The position numbers and the translations under genes are program-made. From contig AWOC01000001.1 in NCBI GenBank assembly GCA_000494185.1, positions 5,122 through 35,335 of the forward strand: DNA of 30,214 nt, in the 5' to 3' direction. Every line of letters begins with the position of its first letter. Within the stretch, counting starts at the first letter, position 1. The notes beneath the pieces were generated by a model. That model was not told where the DNA came from and searched no databases. It saw nothing but the letters and a program-made list of their open reading frames with translations. This document shows positions 1 through 8,793 of the stretch, one piece after another. The DNA comes from Candidatus Calditenuaceae archaeon JGI OTU-3. Its GTDB lineage: Archaea; Thermoproteota; Nitrososphaeria_A; Caldarchaeales; Calditenuaceae.

Positions 1-42
1 GAGAGGGTACAGAATATTGTTAGGCACGAAGACTACAAGTGA
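1..42 (+). CDS. 3' end of an unidentified gene (partial)
   Basis: The first 42 bases read open in frame 1 and end with TGA; the last residues are ERVQNIVRHEDYK. Only 13 residues are visible, so the family cannot be named. It converges on the DUF61 gene with a 9-base gap. It could also be a chance open frame. Confidence 0.3.
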   Translation, partial: ERVQNIVRHEDYK

Positions 43-51
43 GGCCGATCT

Positions 52-477
52 TTAGGGAGTTACCAGACCTAGGGATGGGTACTTGGCGATAAAGGAGAGG
101 ACGAGACTCCTATAAGTGTAGAACTCGCCCCTATCAGTCCTTTGGAGACCCTTTAACCCTAGAAGAGATTTAAATGCAAGCGCCTCCTCACGACTCCTCA
201 AGAGATAGATCTCTGAACCAGCTTCATGGACAAAGATTAGCGGAAAGACAGGCGCGTCCCAAAGCTCGCCCGGCAGCTTGGAGGACGCCGCCTCAAGGTC
301 CGCCCTCCGGAAGTAATGCCTAGAGCCTCCAAGGGTCTCTACAGAGGGGTGATCTGCCCCAAGTAACTCGCGGAGCGAGGCGCGCCTCGCCGGAGCAATC
401 TGCCTAAATGCTCTGAGCTGATGTGCAAACCACTCCTCAGCCTTGTCGAGACCCCCAGACTCGCTCACAGTCCTCAC
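52..477 (-). CDS. UPF0216 / DUF61 family protein
   Basis: Short, soluble archaeal protein of unknown function. The family signature is visible: an R-x-I/L-P-x-R-R-x-S-L-x-E-L-L segment (here APARRASLRELL), then a VETLGGSRHYF segment and a later IYLLRSREEA segment, in the order seen in UPF0216 proteins. I chose the GTG start at 477 (141 residues, near the usual family size of about 140). It lies about 25 bases from the TATATA box at 499-504 and would be leaderless. An in-frame ATG at 519 would add 14 hydrophobic residues encoded in the promoter of the divergent S9 gene, so it is less likely but not excluded. Family call fairly sure; function unknown. Confidence 0.72.
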   Translation of the reverse strand: MRTVSESGGLDKAEEWFAHQLRAFRQIAPARRASLRELLGADHPSVETLGGSRHYFRRADLEAASSKLPGELWDAPVFPLIFVHEAGSEIYLLRSREEALAFKSLLGLKGLQRTDRGEFYTYRSLVLSFIAKYPSLGLVTP

Positions 478-498
478 CCGACAGACGCGCGCCAAAGC

Positions 499-505
499 TA
501 TATAA
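499..505. promoter_or_regulatory. Shared TATA box between DUF61 and S9
   Basis: TATATAA, with a symmetric TATATA core. Its centre is about 35 bases before the S9 ATG (537) and about 25 bases before the DUF61 GTG (477), so one box could serve both directions. No other good TATA is seen for either gene. Confidence 0.5.
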
Positions 506-536
506 CTTAGATACGACATCCGCCAGAAGATAGAGG

Positions 537-935
537 ATGGTCAAGGCTGAGCAGCTGTTCACAGGTTCTAGGAAGGAGGCGAGGGCGAGGCTCATCATTC
601 GTCCAGGCTCTGGACGCGTCTTCGTCAACAGTATGCTGGTTGACTTGCTTCCAAACACGCTGGCCCGCGAAAAGATTCTGACGCCCCTCCGCCTTGACGA
701 GAAGTTTGCTAAAAAGTACGATTTCTGGCTCAAGGTTAGGGGAGGTGGTGTGATGGGTCAGGCAGAGGCGTGCGCCATGGCGATAGCGAGGGCGATGGCT
801 GCGGCCAGCTCTTCTCTGAGGGCCAAGATCCTAGAGCTTGACAGACACCTGCTAGTAGGCGACCCTAGGAGGACTGAGCCAAAAAAGCCTAACAGGAGGT
901 CGGCTAGGAGGTTTAAGCAGAAGAGCTACAGGTAG
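537..935 (+). CDS. rps9: Small ribosomal subunit protein uS9 (S9)
   Basis: Small-subunit ribosomal protein whose basic C-terminal tail reaches the P-site tRNA. 132 residues, the normal archaeal size. Visible features are the family N-terminus (RKEARARLIIRPGSGRVFVN), a glycine-rich VRGGGVMGQAEA segment that contacts rRNA, and a C-terminus ending KQKSYR, typical of archaeal/eukaryotic S9. In most archaea S9 sits directly behind L13 and ahead of RNA polymerase subunits N and K. Here it stands alone between a divergent DUF61 gene and a convergent glycosidase, so that operon is broken. Promoter at 499-505 gives a leader of about 9 bases. Confidence 0.95.
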   Translation: MVKAEQLFTGSRKEARARLIIRPGSGRVFVNSMLVDLLPNTLAREKILTPLRLDEKFAKKYDFWLKVRGGGVMGQAEACAMAIARAMAAASSSLRAKILELDRHLLVGDPRRTEPKKPNRRSARRFKQKSYR

Positions 936-936
936 C

Positions 937-2442
937 TCAGGGCGTGTAAAGCAGCTCCGCCGTCTCCCTCATGGTCTGGTCTAGCCCGTTGGCCTGTATT
1001 ATGTCTCTGAAGATGTAGTAGGAGGGTCTCGGCCTCCTCTTCTTCGTGGAGGGGTCGTAGGTGATTACGCCGAACCTCATCGAGAAGCCCCTCGCCCACT
1101 CAAAGTTATCGATGAAGCTCCAGTGTAGATATCCCCTAACGTCGGCGCCCGCCTTAACCGCATCCTCGATGGCGGCTATGTGGGAGAAGAGGAACTGTGG
1201 CCTGAGCCTGTCAAGCCTGTCCGCCGTACCGTTCTCCGTGACGATCATCGGCTTACCGTATCTGCTCAGCATACTCAGGACGTTTCTCAGCCCCTCGGGA
1301 TAGATCTCCCAGCCGAACTCAGATGTCGGCCTTCCCGCCGCTGAGAAGGATTCTGGCGCACATGCAAATCCGTATCCGGGGACCATATCCCACATCAAAG
1401 GCAGACCCGGGATCCTCGGCTTCCGCGCAACAATTCTCGAATAGTAGTTCACGCCAATCCAGTCAATCTTATCCCTCAGTTCTGGAACCTTTTCGGGGGT
1501 CTGAAGACCCATCATAGACCTATCGAGCTCGCCCTTCGTCAGGGTCTCAAAAAACCACAGGTTTGAGAAGTGGTTTAGAAGCTCTGCAGCCCTCTTGTCC
1601 TCGGGGTCATCCTTGTTAAGCGGCTCGACTGCGGAGGTAGCGTAGATGACTCCTACCGTCGAGTTCCTTCCCAGGACCTTCTTGAGCTCGTCATAACCGC
1701 GCGCGTGGGCGCATATCAGGTTTAATCGGGCCCTCATCAAGGCCTCGACGCTGAGGAAGCCTGGTGGGAAGGCATATTCTGATGGGTATCTTCCATAACC
1801 TATGTCCGTGACGACGAATGGCTCGTTGAATGTGCTCCACATATCGACGAGGTCGGAGAAAGCTGTGGCCGCATAGTGGGCATACTTGACAAACTCGACG
1901 ACAGACGAGGGGTCGGCCCAGCCAGTCGGCCCCTCTCTGAGGGCTGAAGCTCTTGCCCTTATTGGGTCGTGAATCCATATTGGCTGGGTGAAGTGGTTCA
2001 GGTTCAATATCACTTTGAAGCCCCTGTCCTTCAGGTCCTTGAGCATATCCCTGTAATGCACTACGGCCGACTTGTTTGCGAGCTTCTCAAGCTGCTCAGC
2101 AGCGGTCTTCGGGACCTCGACACTCTTTATCACACCATCCTCGACAGTCACATGCACCTCCACCTCCCGCGTAGGCTTGGGGAATATCCTGCTCCACTCT
2201 ACACCGATCCTCATGGTGTTTGCGCCCATCCTTTGTATCAAGTCGTGATCCGTCTTGTACAGGTCCCAGTAGCCTGGGCCGTCCTCTGGCCTGTCTCCAC
2301 TGACGACCCTGTTCAGGATGTTGAGTGGGTCCGTTACCCAGACGTACCAGTCGGTGTTTTTGTCTACAGACTCAGGCGAGTATCCCATCTCGAACTGGAA
2401 TCCGGCCTCAGAGAACCCCCACATAAAATCGCGCCTAAACAT
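937..2442 (-). CDS. lacS: Glycoside hydrolase family 1 beta-glycosidase (LacS-like)
   Basis: Retaining beta-glucosidase/beta-galactosidase that removes terminal sugars from beta-linked oligosaccharides. 501 residues, close to the ~490 of Sulfolobus LacS. The barrel starts with FMWGFSEAGFQFE. The acid/base glutamate is E207 in STFNEP and the nucleophile is E403 in VTENG; the WSFIDNFEW substrate-pocket segment is at about 441-449. Both catalytic residues are intact. There is no signal peptide, so it acts in the cytoplasm. It is divergent from the solute-binding protein of an ABC importer, suggesting that imported di- or oligosaccharides are its substrates. Exact sugar specificity cannot be read from sequence. 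Confidence 0.95.
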   Translation of the reverse strand: MFRRDFMWGFSEAGFQFEMGYSPESVDKNTDWYVWVTDPLNILNRVVSGDRPEDGPGYWDLYKTDHDLIQRMGANTMRIGVEWSRIFPKPTREVEVHVTVEDGVIKSVEVPKTAAEQLEKLANKSAVVHYRDMLKDLKDRGFKVILNLNHFTQPIWIHDPIRARASALREGPTGWADPSSVVEFVKYAHYAATAFSDLVDMWSTFNEPFVVTDIGYGRYPSEYAFPPGFLSVEALMRARLNLICAHARGYDELKKVLGRNSTVGVIYATSAVEPLNKDDPEDKRAAELLNHFSNLWFFETLTKGELDRSMMGLQTPEKVPELRDKIDWIGVNYYSRIVARKPRIPGLPLMWDMVPGYGFACAPESFSAAGRPTSEFGWEIYPEGLRNVLSMLSRYGKPMIVTENGTADRLDRLRPQFLFSHIAAIEDAVKAGADVRGYLHWSFIDNFEWARGFSMRFGVITYDPSTKKRRPRPSYYIFRDIIQANGLDQTMRETAELLYTP

Positions 2443-2583
2443 ACACCTTATTCACTTCTCCAGCACAATGATGTGGTTGGATAAAACATTTTCCATACAA
2501 CTGAGTAAAATTGTGAGATTCTTGTCTCAAAAAATACTGCATGGGAAAAGCTTATATCGGCCCTTCGGCGATCTATTTGTGCG
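2443..2583. promoter_or_regulatory. Divergent promoter region, GH1 glycosidase / solute-binding protein
   Basis: On the plus strand, AAAAGCTTATAT (2547-2557; TATA centred near 2554) precedes the ATG at 2584 by 30 bases, so the binding-protein mRNA is leaderless or nearly so. On the minus strand a weaker TTTTAT element lies near 2479-2485 before the glycosidase ATG. A short inverted repeat (TGAGA at 2514-2518, TCTCA at 2525-2529) lies between the two and could be an operator, but a 5-base arm is weak evidence. Confidence 0.5.
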
Positions 2584-4803
2584 ATGAATGGGAAAACGTC
2601 TTCTCTGTTAGCGCTATCGGCCGCCTTGGTGATGGCCCTATCGATGCTGCTGTCCGCAGTACCAATAAGCTTCGGCCAGCTGCCTCTACCTGCAGGTGTA
2701 CCACGCGGCGACGTCCTTGTAATCGAGAACCACTGGGGAACCTATGCAAATCCTAACAATTGGAACCCAATAGCGTCTCCTGGTGTTGGCCCCGCATCGA
2801 TTGCGCCGGGTGGAAGCGGCTATCAGCAGCTCTGTAAGGCATTCCTATGGTACATCAACACGTCTAACAGCATGTTGATACCTTGGATAGCGGCTGAGCC
2901 GCCGATATACTCTCCCGACTTCACCTCACTGATCGTTAAGCTGCGCGATGGAGTATATTGGAACGATGGGACGCCCCTAACTGCTGAGGATGTGGCGTTT
3001 ACCCTGAAGTATCTGAAGGAGGCGCCGGCCCCGATCGGCACTAACGAAAAGGCCTCTGTTAAGGATGCGAGGGCCCTTGACAAGACTACTGTACTCATAG
3101 AGCTTCAGTCGCCTAACCCGCGGTGGCACTACTTCTACGCAGTCATAATCTACGGGGCTGGTGGTATTCTGCCCAAACACGTTTGGGAGGGCAAGGATCC
3201 GCAGAAGTTTGAGAATAATCCCCCTGTCTGCGCGGGGCCCTACAACCTGAGAGCAGTGGACCCTGCTGGAAACTGGTTCTTGTGGGAGAGGTTTGACAAC
3301 TGGTGGGGCTCCAAGGTCTTCGGCGTCGTTCCAGCGCCAAAGTATGTCCTCTACATTAACCACGGTCCAGACGAGGCTAAGGCTCTCGCTATGACGAAGC
3401 ACGAACTCGACGCCCTAAGGACGCTTCTACCAGAGCAGGCCGAGCTAGTGATTAAGAATAACCCGTATCTGAAGGGATGGCGAGCGAGCGCGCCCTACGC
3501 TTGGCCGCTAGATCCATGCGTTAAAGGGATAGCGTTCCAGACGAAGACCCCACCCCTAGACAAGCGGGAGGTGAGGTGGGCTCTCGCCTACGCTATTGAC
3601 TACAGGGTCGTCTACAGGGCGTTCGTAGGCATAGACAAGTCCACACCAACACCTGCGGCGCTCCCAGTAATACCCCACCCAGCTGACATCGAGACATACT
3701 ACATCCCACTCCTTGATGTCCTTAAAGAGTATGGATACGACCCGGAGCTCGTGCTCGACATAGCAAGGGAGAACGATGCTTGGTGGGTAGAGAATTACCC
3801 GGTTCTCGGTTGGTGGAAGCAGGACCTATCTAGGGCGGAGCAGCTCCTGACACAGCAGGGCTTCACGCGCGGGCCCGACGGTAAGTGGAGACTGCCAGAC
3901 GGGACCCCATGGACGCTTGAAATCAAGACTACCTCAGGGTTCGAGATGGAGAGCCAGAGGATAGCCTTCCTAGTCGCTGACCAGTGGAGGGCCTTTGGCA
4001 TCGACGTGAAGGTGACGCCTCTAGAGTCAGGGCCCTTCTCGACCTCCTACAGCACAGGCGACTTCCAAGTCGGCACATTCTGGCCGGGCTGCAGCCAGAT
4101 CCTAGACCTGTATGCCAACTGGTTCAACAGGTGGAGCTCCAAATATTGGGTCCAGAAGAAGGGTGAGGGCGGCCACGGCACCGGCTGGAACACTGCCGAG
4201 GCACCGATAAAGGAGCTGGACGCTATCGTAGACGAATTGGAGAGGACGGCGCCGGATACTCCGAGGGCCTTCGAGCTGTACCGGGAGGCACTAAAGATAT
4301 GGATAAGAGACCTGCCTTGGCTGGGCTTCTTCCCAACACCCTTCTACACCTTCCAGGACGGCTATGCCTGGGACAACTGGCCAACCTTCCCCGAGAACTA
4401 CTATATGGATCCGGTCTCCTGGTGGTCGCAGCACCTATTCGTAATACTGAAGGTCAAGCCGACTGGTAGAGCGCCGACAAAGGATGCTATAATGACTCCG
4501 ACGCCGCTACGAGTGACTAACACCCCCCTAGTCAAGATTGCAACGGCCGCGGAGTGGGAAAGTCTGGTCCGAGGCCCTCCACCTCCGCCTGCTCCAGGAG
4601 TCACTGTAACGATAGAGAGGACGGTGACGCAGCGTGAGACTGAGCTTAGAACACAAGTTGTCACTCAGCCGGTCACCGTAACCCAGGCGGTAACTGACGT
4701 TGGGCTGTTGTCAGGCGTGGCAGCTGGAGTCGGAGTTGTGCTGCTGATCGTTGGAATCGCTGTTGGACGGGCCCTGGGACGCCGAAGGCCAGCAGCGCAA
4801 TAG
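2584..4803 (+). CDS. ABC transporter solute-binding protein, family 5 (Dpp/Opp type), membrane-anchored
   Basis: Extracellular substrate receptor of the importer encoded downstream. 739 residues. Residues 1-32 are a signal peptide ending ...SFGQ, with a hydrophobic LLALSAALVMALSMLL core. The body shows the SBP_bac_5 pattern, including LRDGVYWNDGTPLTAEDVAF and a KREVRWALAYAIDYRVV segment. The C-terminus has a proline-rich link (PPPPPAPG), a Thr/Val-rich stalk and one membrane helix near 706-730 followed by basic residues, so it is tethered to the cell surface as many archaeal receptors are. Archaeal family-5 receptors often bind oligosaccharides rather than peptides, and the divergent glycosidase favours a sugar. 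Ligand unproven. Confidence 0.93.
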   Translation: MNGKTSSLLALSAALVMALSMLLSAVPISFGQLPLPAGVPRGDVLVIENHWGTYANPNNWNPIASPGVGPASIAPGGSGYQQLCKAFLWYINTSNSMLIPWIAAEPPIYSPDFTSLIVKLRDGVYWNDGTPLTAEDVAFTLKYLKEAPAPIGTNEKASVKDARALDKTTVLIELQSPNPRWHYFYAVIIYGAGGILPKHVWEGKDPQKFENNPPVCAGPYNLRAVDPAGNWFLWERFDNWWGSKVFGVVPAPKYVLYINHGPDEAKALAMTKHELDALRTLLPEQAELVIKNNPYLKGWRASAPYAWPLDPCVKGIAFQTKTPPLDKREVRWALAYAIDYRVVYRAFVGIDKSTPTPAALPVIPHPADIETYYIPLLDVLKEYGYDPELVLDIARENDAWWVENYPVLGWWKQDLSRAEQLLTQQGFTRGPDGKWRLPDGTPWTLEIKTTSGFEMESQRIAFLVADQWRAFGIDVKVTPLESGPFSTSYSTGDFQVGTFWPGCSQILDLYANWFNRWSSKYWVQKKGEGGHGTGWNTAEAPIKELDAIVDELERTAPDTPRAFELYREALKIWIRDLPWLGFFPTPFYTFQDGYAWDNWPTFPENYYMDPVSWWSQHLFVILKVKPTGRAPTKDAIMTPTPLRVTNTPLVKIATAAEWESLVRGPPPPPAPGVTVTIERTVTQRETELRTQVVTQPVTVTQAVTDVGLLSGVAAGVGVVLLIVGIAVGRALGRRRPAAQ

Positions 4804-4826
4804 GCAGCCAGAAAAATAACCTAATC

Positions 4827-4833
4827 TTTTTTT
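4827..4833 (+). terminator. T-tract terminator after the solute-binding protein
   Basis: Seven T residues, 24 bases past the stop codon and ahead of a new promoter. Archaeal RNA polymerase terminates at such T runs without a hairpin. It could reduce read-through so that the abundant receptor is made separately from the permeases. Confidence 0.45.
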
Positions 4834-4843
4834 ATTCATTAAG

Positions 4844-4854
4844 CTATATATTTT
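4844..4854 (+). promoter_or_regulatory. TATA box for the permease/ATPase operon
   Basis: CTATATATTTT with its core about 26 bases before the ATG at 4874, predicting a leaderless transcript for the permease-ATPase operon separate from the receptor gene. Confidence 0.55.
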
Positions 4855-4873
4855 AGCTATCAAAATAGAAATA

Positions 4874-5890
4874 ATGGTACCGTTGAGTCGCCTCCTCGTC
4901 TTCATCGTCGGCAGGTTTGTGGCTTTTATCCTCACGGTAGTTATAGGCGTAACAGTTGTCTTTGCGATACCTCGGCTGTTACCCTATAACCCAGTGGAGG
5001 CTCAGATCGGCTTCATCTACTCTGTCGGACAGTTTTATGACCCCTCAGCCATAGAGATGCTTAGACAAGCCCTGTACGAGCTCTACGGGCTCAAGGGTAA
5101 CCCGATTGAGCAGTACTTCGCCGTATGGAGAAGGCTCCTCACATTTGACCTCGGCCCCTCTATCATGAACTTTCCAACACCTGTAGCAAAGTTGATAGGC
5201 ATAGCCTTCCCGTGGACAGTCGGGTTACTGACCCTCTCGATAATTATTTCATGGACCATTGGAAACGTGATTGGGACGGTGGCCGGGTATCTTAGTAACC
5301 GCAGGTTCTCGAAGATGCTCACCGGAGTCGCCGTCGTATTATACCCCGTCCCCTACTTCATTCTCGCGCTCGTACTGATGTTCACATTCGCATTCCTCAT
5401 CCCCATATTTCCGCTGGGCGGCGGTCTAACACTCATCGTGGAGCAGATCAATCTCGACCTTATACTAAACCTGGCCAAGCACGCAGCTCTACCAGCCCTC
5501 TCAATCATAATACCTGGCGCTCTCGGGTGGTGGTTCCTCTCCTCCTTCACACTAAGCTCGCAGAAAAAGACTGAGGACTTCGTGAGATACGCCGAGCTTA
5601 AGGGGCTTAAAGAGAGACTCATCCTACGTCGCTACCTCATCAGAAACATATTGATGCCTCAGACAACGGCACTCGGACTCGCGCTCGGAGGAATTTTCAG
5701 CGGAGCATTACTAACCGAGGTGGTCTACGCCTACCCTGGGCTCGGCCGTCTACTCTACCAGTCCATCATCAATAATGACTATAACATGATTATGGGGATA
5801 TCGCTCCTGTCCATCCTCGGAGTATCAGCCGCGACTCTATTCCTAGATCTCTTGTACCCGCTGATTGATCCGACGGTCAGGTATAGGTGA
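4874..5890 (+). CDS. ABC transporter permease, DppB/OppB type
   Basis: First of two channel-forming subunits of the Dpp/Opp-type importer. 338 residues with an N-terminal helix (LLVFIVGRFVAFILTVVIGV), a long extracytoplasmic loop containing the DppB-family FDLGPS segment, then about five further helices. The cytoplasmic coupling (EAA-like) loop is around YAELKGLKERLILRRYLIRN, which docks on the ATPases. Its stop overlaps the GTG of the next permease by four bases (GTGA), so the two are translationally coupled. A close paralog lies at 9945-10970. Confidence 0.93.
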   Translation: MVPLSRLLVFIVGRFVAFILTVVIGVTVVFAIPRLLPYNPVEAQIGFIYSVGQFYDPSAIEMLRQALYELYGLKGNPIEQYFAVWRRLLTFDLGPSIMNFPTPVAKLIGIAFPWTVGLLTLSIIISWTIGNVIGTVAGYLSNRRFSKMLTGVAVVLYPVPYFILALVLMFTFAFLIPIFPLGGGLTLIVEQINLDLILNLAKHAALPALSIIIPGALGWWFLSSFTLSSQKKTEDFVRYAELKGLKERLILRRYLIRNILMPQTTALGLALGGIFSGALLTEVVYAYPGLGRLLYQSIINNDYNMIMGISLLSILGVSAATLFLDLLYPLIDPTVRYR

Positions 5891-6816
5891 AGCGCATGGT
5901 GGCTATTCCCCGTCTCGGCGGCGAAACGATCAAGACGGTGGGCGGTGGGCTCCTAAAATTCTCAAACAGCTTCGCAAGCATCTTCAGGTACAACAGGTCG
6001 TTTAGGACGGGCTTCATCCTGTTCCTGATAATACTTGTTTTAGGGGTAGGGATAGGTGCACTCGCGCCGACGGATCCTAGGCGCTGGTACACGGACACAC
6101 CAAACCGACCGCCAAGCCTAGAATATCCCTTGGGAACGACTACTAATGGCCAGAACGTCTTCTGGCTCCTCACCTGGAGTATCCGCAACTCGCTCATTAT
6201 AGGTCTTATAACCGCTCTAGTAGCGTCCCACGTTGGGCTCATACTAGGAATGCTTGCAGGAGCCCGCGGAGGTCTAATGGATAGAATACTTATGACGATA
6301 ACCGACTCCTTCGTCGTTATCCCCTCACTTCCAACGCTGATACTGCTGGCCGTCCTCCTAAGAGACGTTATGAATATACCGCTGATGGGGCTGCTGATCA
6401 GCATATTCTCGTGGCCCTGGCCCTCAAGGCAAGTAAGAGCGATGGTCCTATCGCTGAGAGAGCGCGACTTTATTGCAACCTCCATCTTCTCAGGCTACGG
6501 AGTGTGGGGAAGGGTCCTGCGGGACTACTTCCTGTTCGTGCTGCCGTGGCACCTCGTCAACGCCACCAACACAGTCCTCTTCGCGATATCTAGTGAGGCG
6601 GCCCTCGCGGTGCTCGGCGTCTCGATACTCAGCGAGGCCACCCTCGGCGTGATGATATATTGGGCCCTCAACTACTCGGCGCTTTTCAGGGGCCTGTGGT
6701 GGTGGCTCATGTCGCCTGTCGTAACGATCATCTTGATATTTGTGTCGCTGTTCCTAATTTCGCGCGGAATCTCCGAGTACTCTAACCCGCGTCTGAGGTG
6801 GCAGGCTGGAAGGTGA
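5887..6816 (+). CDS. ABC transporter permease, DppC/OppC type
   Basis: Second channel subunit, 309 residues. The DppC pattern is clear: a membrane helix followed by LAPTDPRRWYTDTPNRPPS and LEYPLGTTTNGQNVF, the family's P-x-x-x-H/E-P-L-G-T-D/T segment, then helices and a coupling loop near VRAMVLSLRERDFIATS. Start is either GTG 5887, overlapping the preceding stop, or ATG 5896, which has a GGTGA ribosome-binding site about 6 bases upstream; the latter removes three residues. Eight bases separate it from the first ATPase gene, so they are one operon. Confidence 0.93.
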   Translation: MKRMVAIPRLGGETIKTVGGGLLKFSNSFASIFRYNRSFRTGFILFLIILVLGVGIGALAPTDPRRWYTDTPNRPPSLEYPLGTTTNGQNVFWLLTWSIRNSLIIGLITALVASHVGLILGMLAGARGGLMDRILMTITDSFVVIPSLPTLILLAVLLRDVMNIPLMGLLISIFSWPWPSRQVRAMVLSLRERDFIATSIFSGYGVWGRVLRDYFLFVLPWHLVNATNTVLFAISSEAALAVLGVSILSEATLGVMIYWALNYSALFRGLWWWLMSPVVTIILIFVSLFLISRGISEYSNPRLRWQAGR

Positions 6817-6824
6817 GATGAGCC

Positions 6825-7802
6825 ATGTCTAGGAACAGTGAGGTACTCAGGGTCAAGGGCTTATTTGCCTACTATGATGTGGGAGGACTCTCGGTGCGCG
6901 CTGTTGATGGGGTTGATCTATCCGTTGGTCAAGGCGAGATCTTTGGGCTGGCAGGCGAGTCTGGATGTGGTAAGACAACACTGATGCGAGTGATTTACAG
7001 GGACATAACCCCGCCGCTCAGGTTCCTGTCGGGGGAGGTGAGGCTTAGGGTCCGCGACGGGGAGGAGGTGGATCTCTACAAGCTGGACCAGCAGTCCCTC
7101 ATGAAGATTCGGACAAAAGTGATATCGTATATTCCTCAGGGCTCGATGTCTGTCATGAACCCTACATCAAGGATAAAGAACCAATTCCTCGAAATATTCC
7201 AGAAGTATGGGAGGGTCAATAAGGAGGAGGTCCTGCGTCAGGTAAAGGAGAAGCTCCAGGAACTAGGGCTAAGCGAGAGGGTGCTAAATTCCTACCCACA
7301 CCAGCTCAGCGGAGGAATGCGCCAGAGGACGGTCATCAGCTTGGCAACAATACTGAACCCCAGCCTAGTCCTGGCAGACGAGCCCACCTCGGCCCTCGAC
7401 GTGGTTTATCAGCGGGGCGTTGTAGAGTTAATACAAAAGATTAGGGAGATGTATAGGACATCATTTATCCTCGTGTCCCACGACATGGGGCTCCACTACC
7501 AGGCCACAGACAGGATAGCCATCATGTATGCGGGGAAGATCGTCGAGACAGGGAGGACCGAGGATGTCTTCAAAAAGCCGCTCCACCCCTACAGCGAGGG
7601 CCTCATAAACTCGATCCCCCGGATAGGGGGCTTAAAGCAGCTTGAGGGGCTTGCTGGCCTTCCACCAAACCTGGTTAATCCACCTGCCGGCTGTCGTTTT
7701 CATCCCCGATGCCCCTACCGCATGGAGAAGTGCTCGATCGAGGAGCCACCCGTCTTCCGCGTCGGCGACAGGACCGTGGCATGCTGGCTCCTAGAGAGGT
7801 GA
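6825..7802 (+). CDS. ABC transporter ATP-binding protein, DppD/OppD type
   Basis: One of two different ATPases that drive the importer. 325 residues. Walker A is GESGCGKTT (44-52), followed by a Q-loop (YIPQGSMSVMNP), signature LSGGMRQR, Walker B LVLADEP and the H-loop SHDMG. The C-terminus has the oligopeptide/dipeptide-type domain with a cysteine cluster (C-x5-C-x6-C near CRFHPRCPYRMEKC, plus a final Cys in VACW), a family hallmark that in some homologs holds a metal cluster. GGTGA ribosome-binding site before the ATG. Followed by its partner ATPase after 4 bases. Confidence 0.95.
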   Translation: MSRNSEVLRVKGLFAYYDVGGLSVRAVDGVDLSVGQGEIFGLAGESGCGKTTLMRVIYRDITPPLRFLSGEVRLRVRDGEEVDLYKLDQQSLMKIRTKVISYIPQGSMSVMNPTSRIKNQFLEIFQKYGRVNKEEVLRQVKEKLQELGLSERVLNSYPHQLSGGMRQRTVISLATILNPSLVLADEPTSALDVVYQRGVVELIQKIREMYRTSFILVSHDMGLHYQATDRIAIMYAGKIVETGRTEDVFKKPLHPYSEGLINSIPRIGGLKQLEGLAGLPPNLVNPPAGCRFHPRCPYRMEKCSIEEPPVFRVGDRTVACWLLER

Positions 7803-7806
7803 TAGG

Positions 7807-8784
7807 ATGCAGCACGATAATGTCCTAGAAATAAGGGACCTCGTGAAGGTTTACAAGAGTGGGGGAATAGTATTCGGAAAGAAGTTTAAGGCTGTTGATA
7901 ACGTATCTATGACGCTGAGCAATAGTCCGGAGATATTCACGATCGTCGGGGAGAGCGGATGCGGGAAAACCACCCTCGCCAGGATGGTGCTAGGCCTTAT
8001 CGAGCCCACATCGGGGAGCATAAGGATACTCGGACGAGACATCTGGAAGCTCTCAGCTGGAGAGAGATATAGATGGCTCCCAAAACATGTGCAGCCGGTT
8101 TTCCAGAATCCGTTCGAGTCGTTCAACCCGCTGAGGAAAGTCTCGACCTACTTGATCCACACAGCCAAGAAGGTGGCCGGCGTCGAGGACGATGGCGAGG
8201 CTGCCGAGATCGTCTCAAAGGCCCTAGAGGAGGTTAGGCTCCCGCCTGAGGTCGCGGACAGGACCGTCTTCGAGCTTTCGGGAGGGCAGGTCCAGAGGCT
8301 CTCTATAGCCCGCGCACTCATCTCGCGTCCAAGGCTCATAGTCGCAGACGAGCCCGTCTCGATGATAGACGCATCTCTGCGAATGGGGATACTGAACATC
8401 TTCAAGCGGCTGAAGGAGGAGAGGGGTATCAGCTTCGTCTACATCACACACGACCTCGCGACCGCCTACTACATAAGCGACAGGATAGCCGTGATGTATA
8501 AAGGGTCGTTCGTGGAGGCTGGGGAGGCAGACGCCATATTCAGGGAGCCTCTCCACCCCTACACGCAGCTACTCATAGAGTCTATTCCGAGGATCGATAA
8601 AAAGTGGGTCGGTAAGGCCCCTGTCTACACGACGGACATCGAGGCCTACCTCGCGGCAGGCTGCAAATTTGCTGATAGGTGCCCATTCGCGATGGAGAAG
8701 TGCAGGCGCGAGTCACCGCCACTAATTAGGCTAAGTAACGGAGTCTCCGTCGCCTGCTGGCTGTACGAAAAACCGAGTGAATAG
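7807..8784 (+). CDS. ABC transporter ATP-binding protein, DppF/OppF type
   Basis: Second ATPase of the importer, also 325 residues. Walker A GESGCGKTT, Q-loop PVFQNPFESFNP, signature LSGGQVQR, Walker B LIVADEP and H-loop THDLA are all intact; the D-loop reads SMID rather than the more common SALD. The C-terminal cysteine cluster (CKFADRCPFAMEKC, later VACW) matches the DppD partner. A GAGGTGATAGG ribosome-binding region precedes the ATG. It is the last gene of the operon, 9 bases from the convergent dehydrogenase gene. Confidence 0.95.
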   Translation: MQHDNVLEIRDLVKVYKSGGIVFGKKFKAVDNVSMTLSNSPEIFTIVGESGCGKTTLARMVLGLIEPTSGSIRILGRDIWKLSAGERYRWLPKHVQPVFQNPFESFNPLRKVSTYLIHTAKKVAGVEDDGEAAEIVSKALEEVRLPPEVADRTVFELSGGQVQRLSIARALISRPRLIVADEPVSMIDASLRMGILNIFKRLKEERGISFVYITHDLATAYYISDRIAVMYKGSFVEAGEADAIFREPLHPYTQLLIESIPRIDKKWVGKAPVYTTDIEAYLAAGCKFADRCPFAMEKCRRESPPLIRLSNGVSVACWLYEKPSE

Positions 8785-8793
8785 GTTGGGGCG

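Noticed and set aside
1969..2484. 171-codon plus-strand frame opposite the GH1 gene
   Set aside because: It is antisense to a gene with intact catalytic motifs and shows no family pattern.
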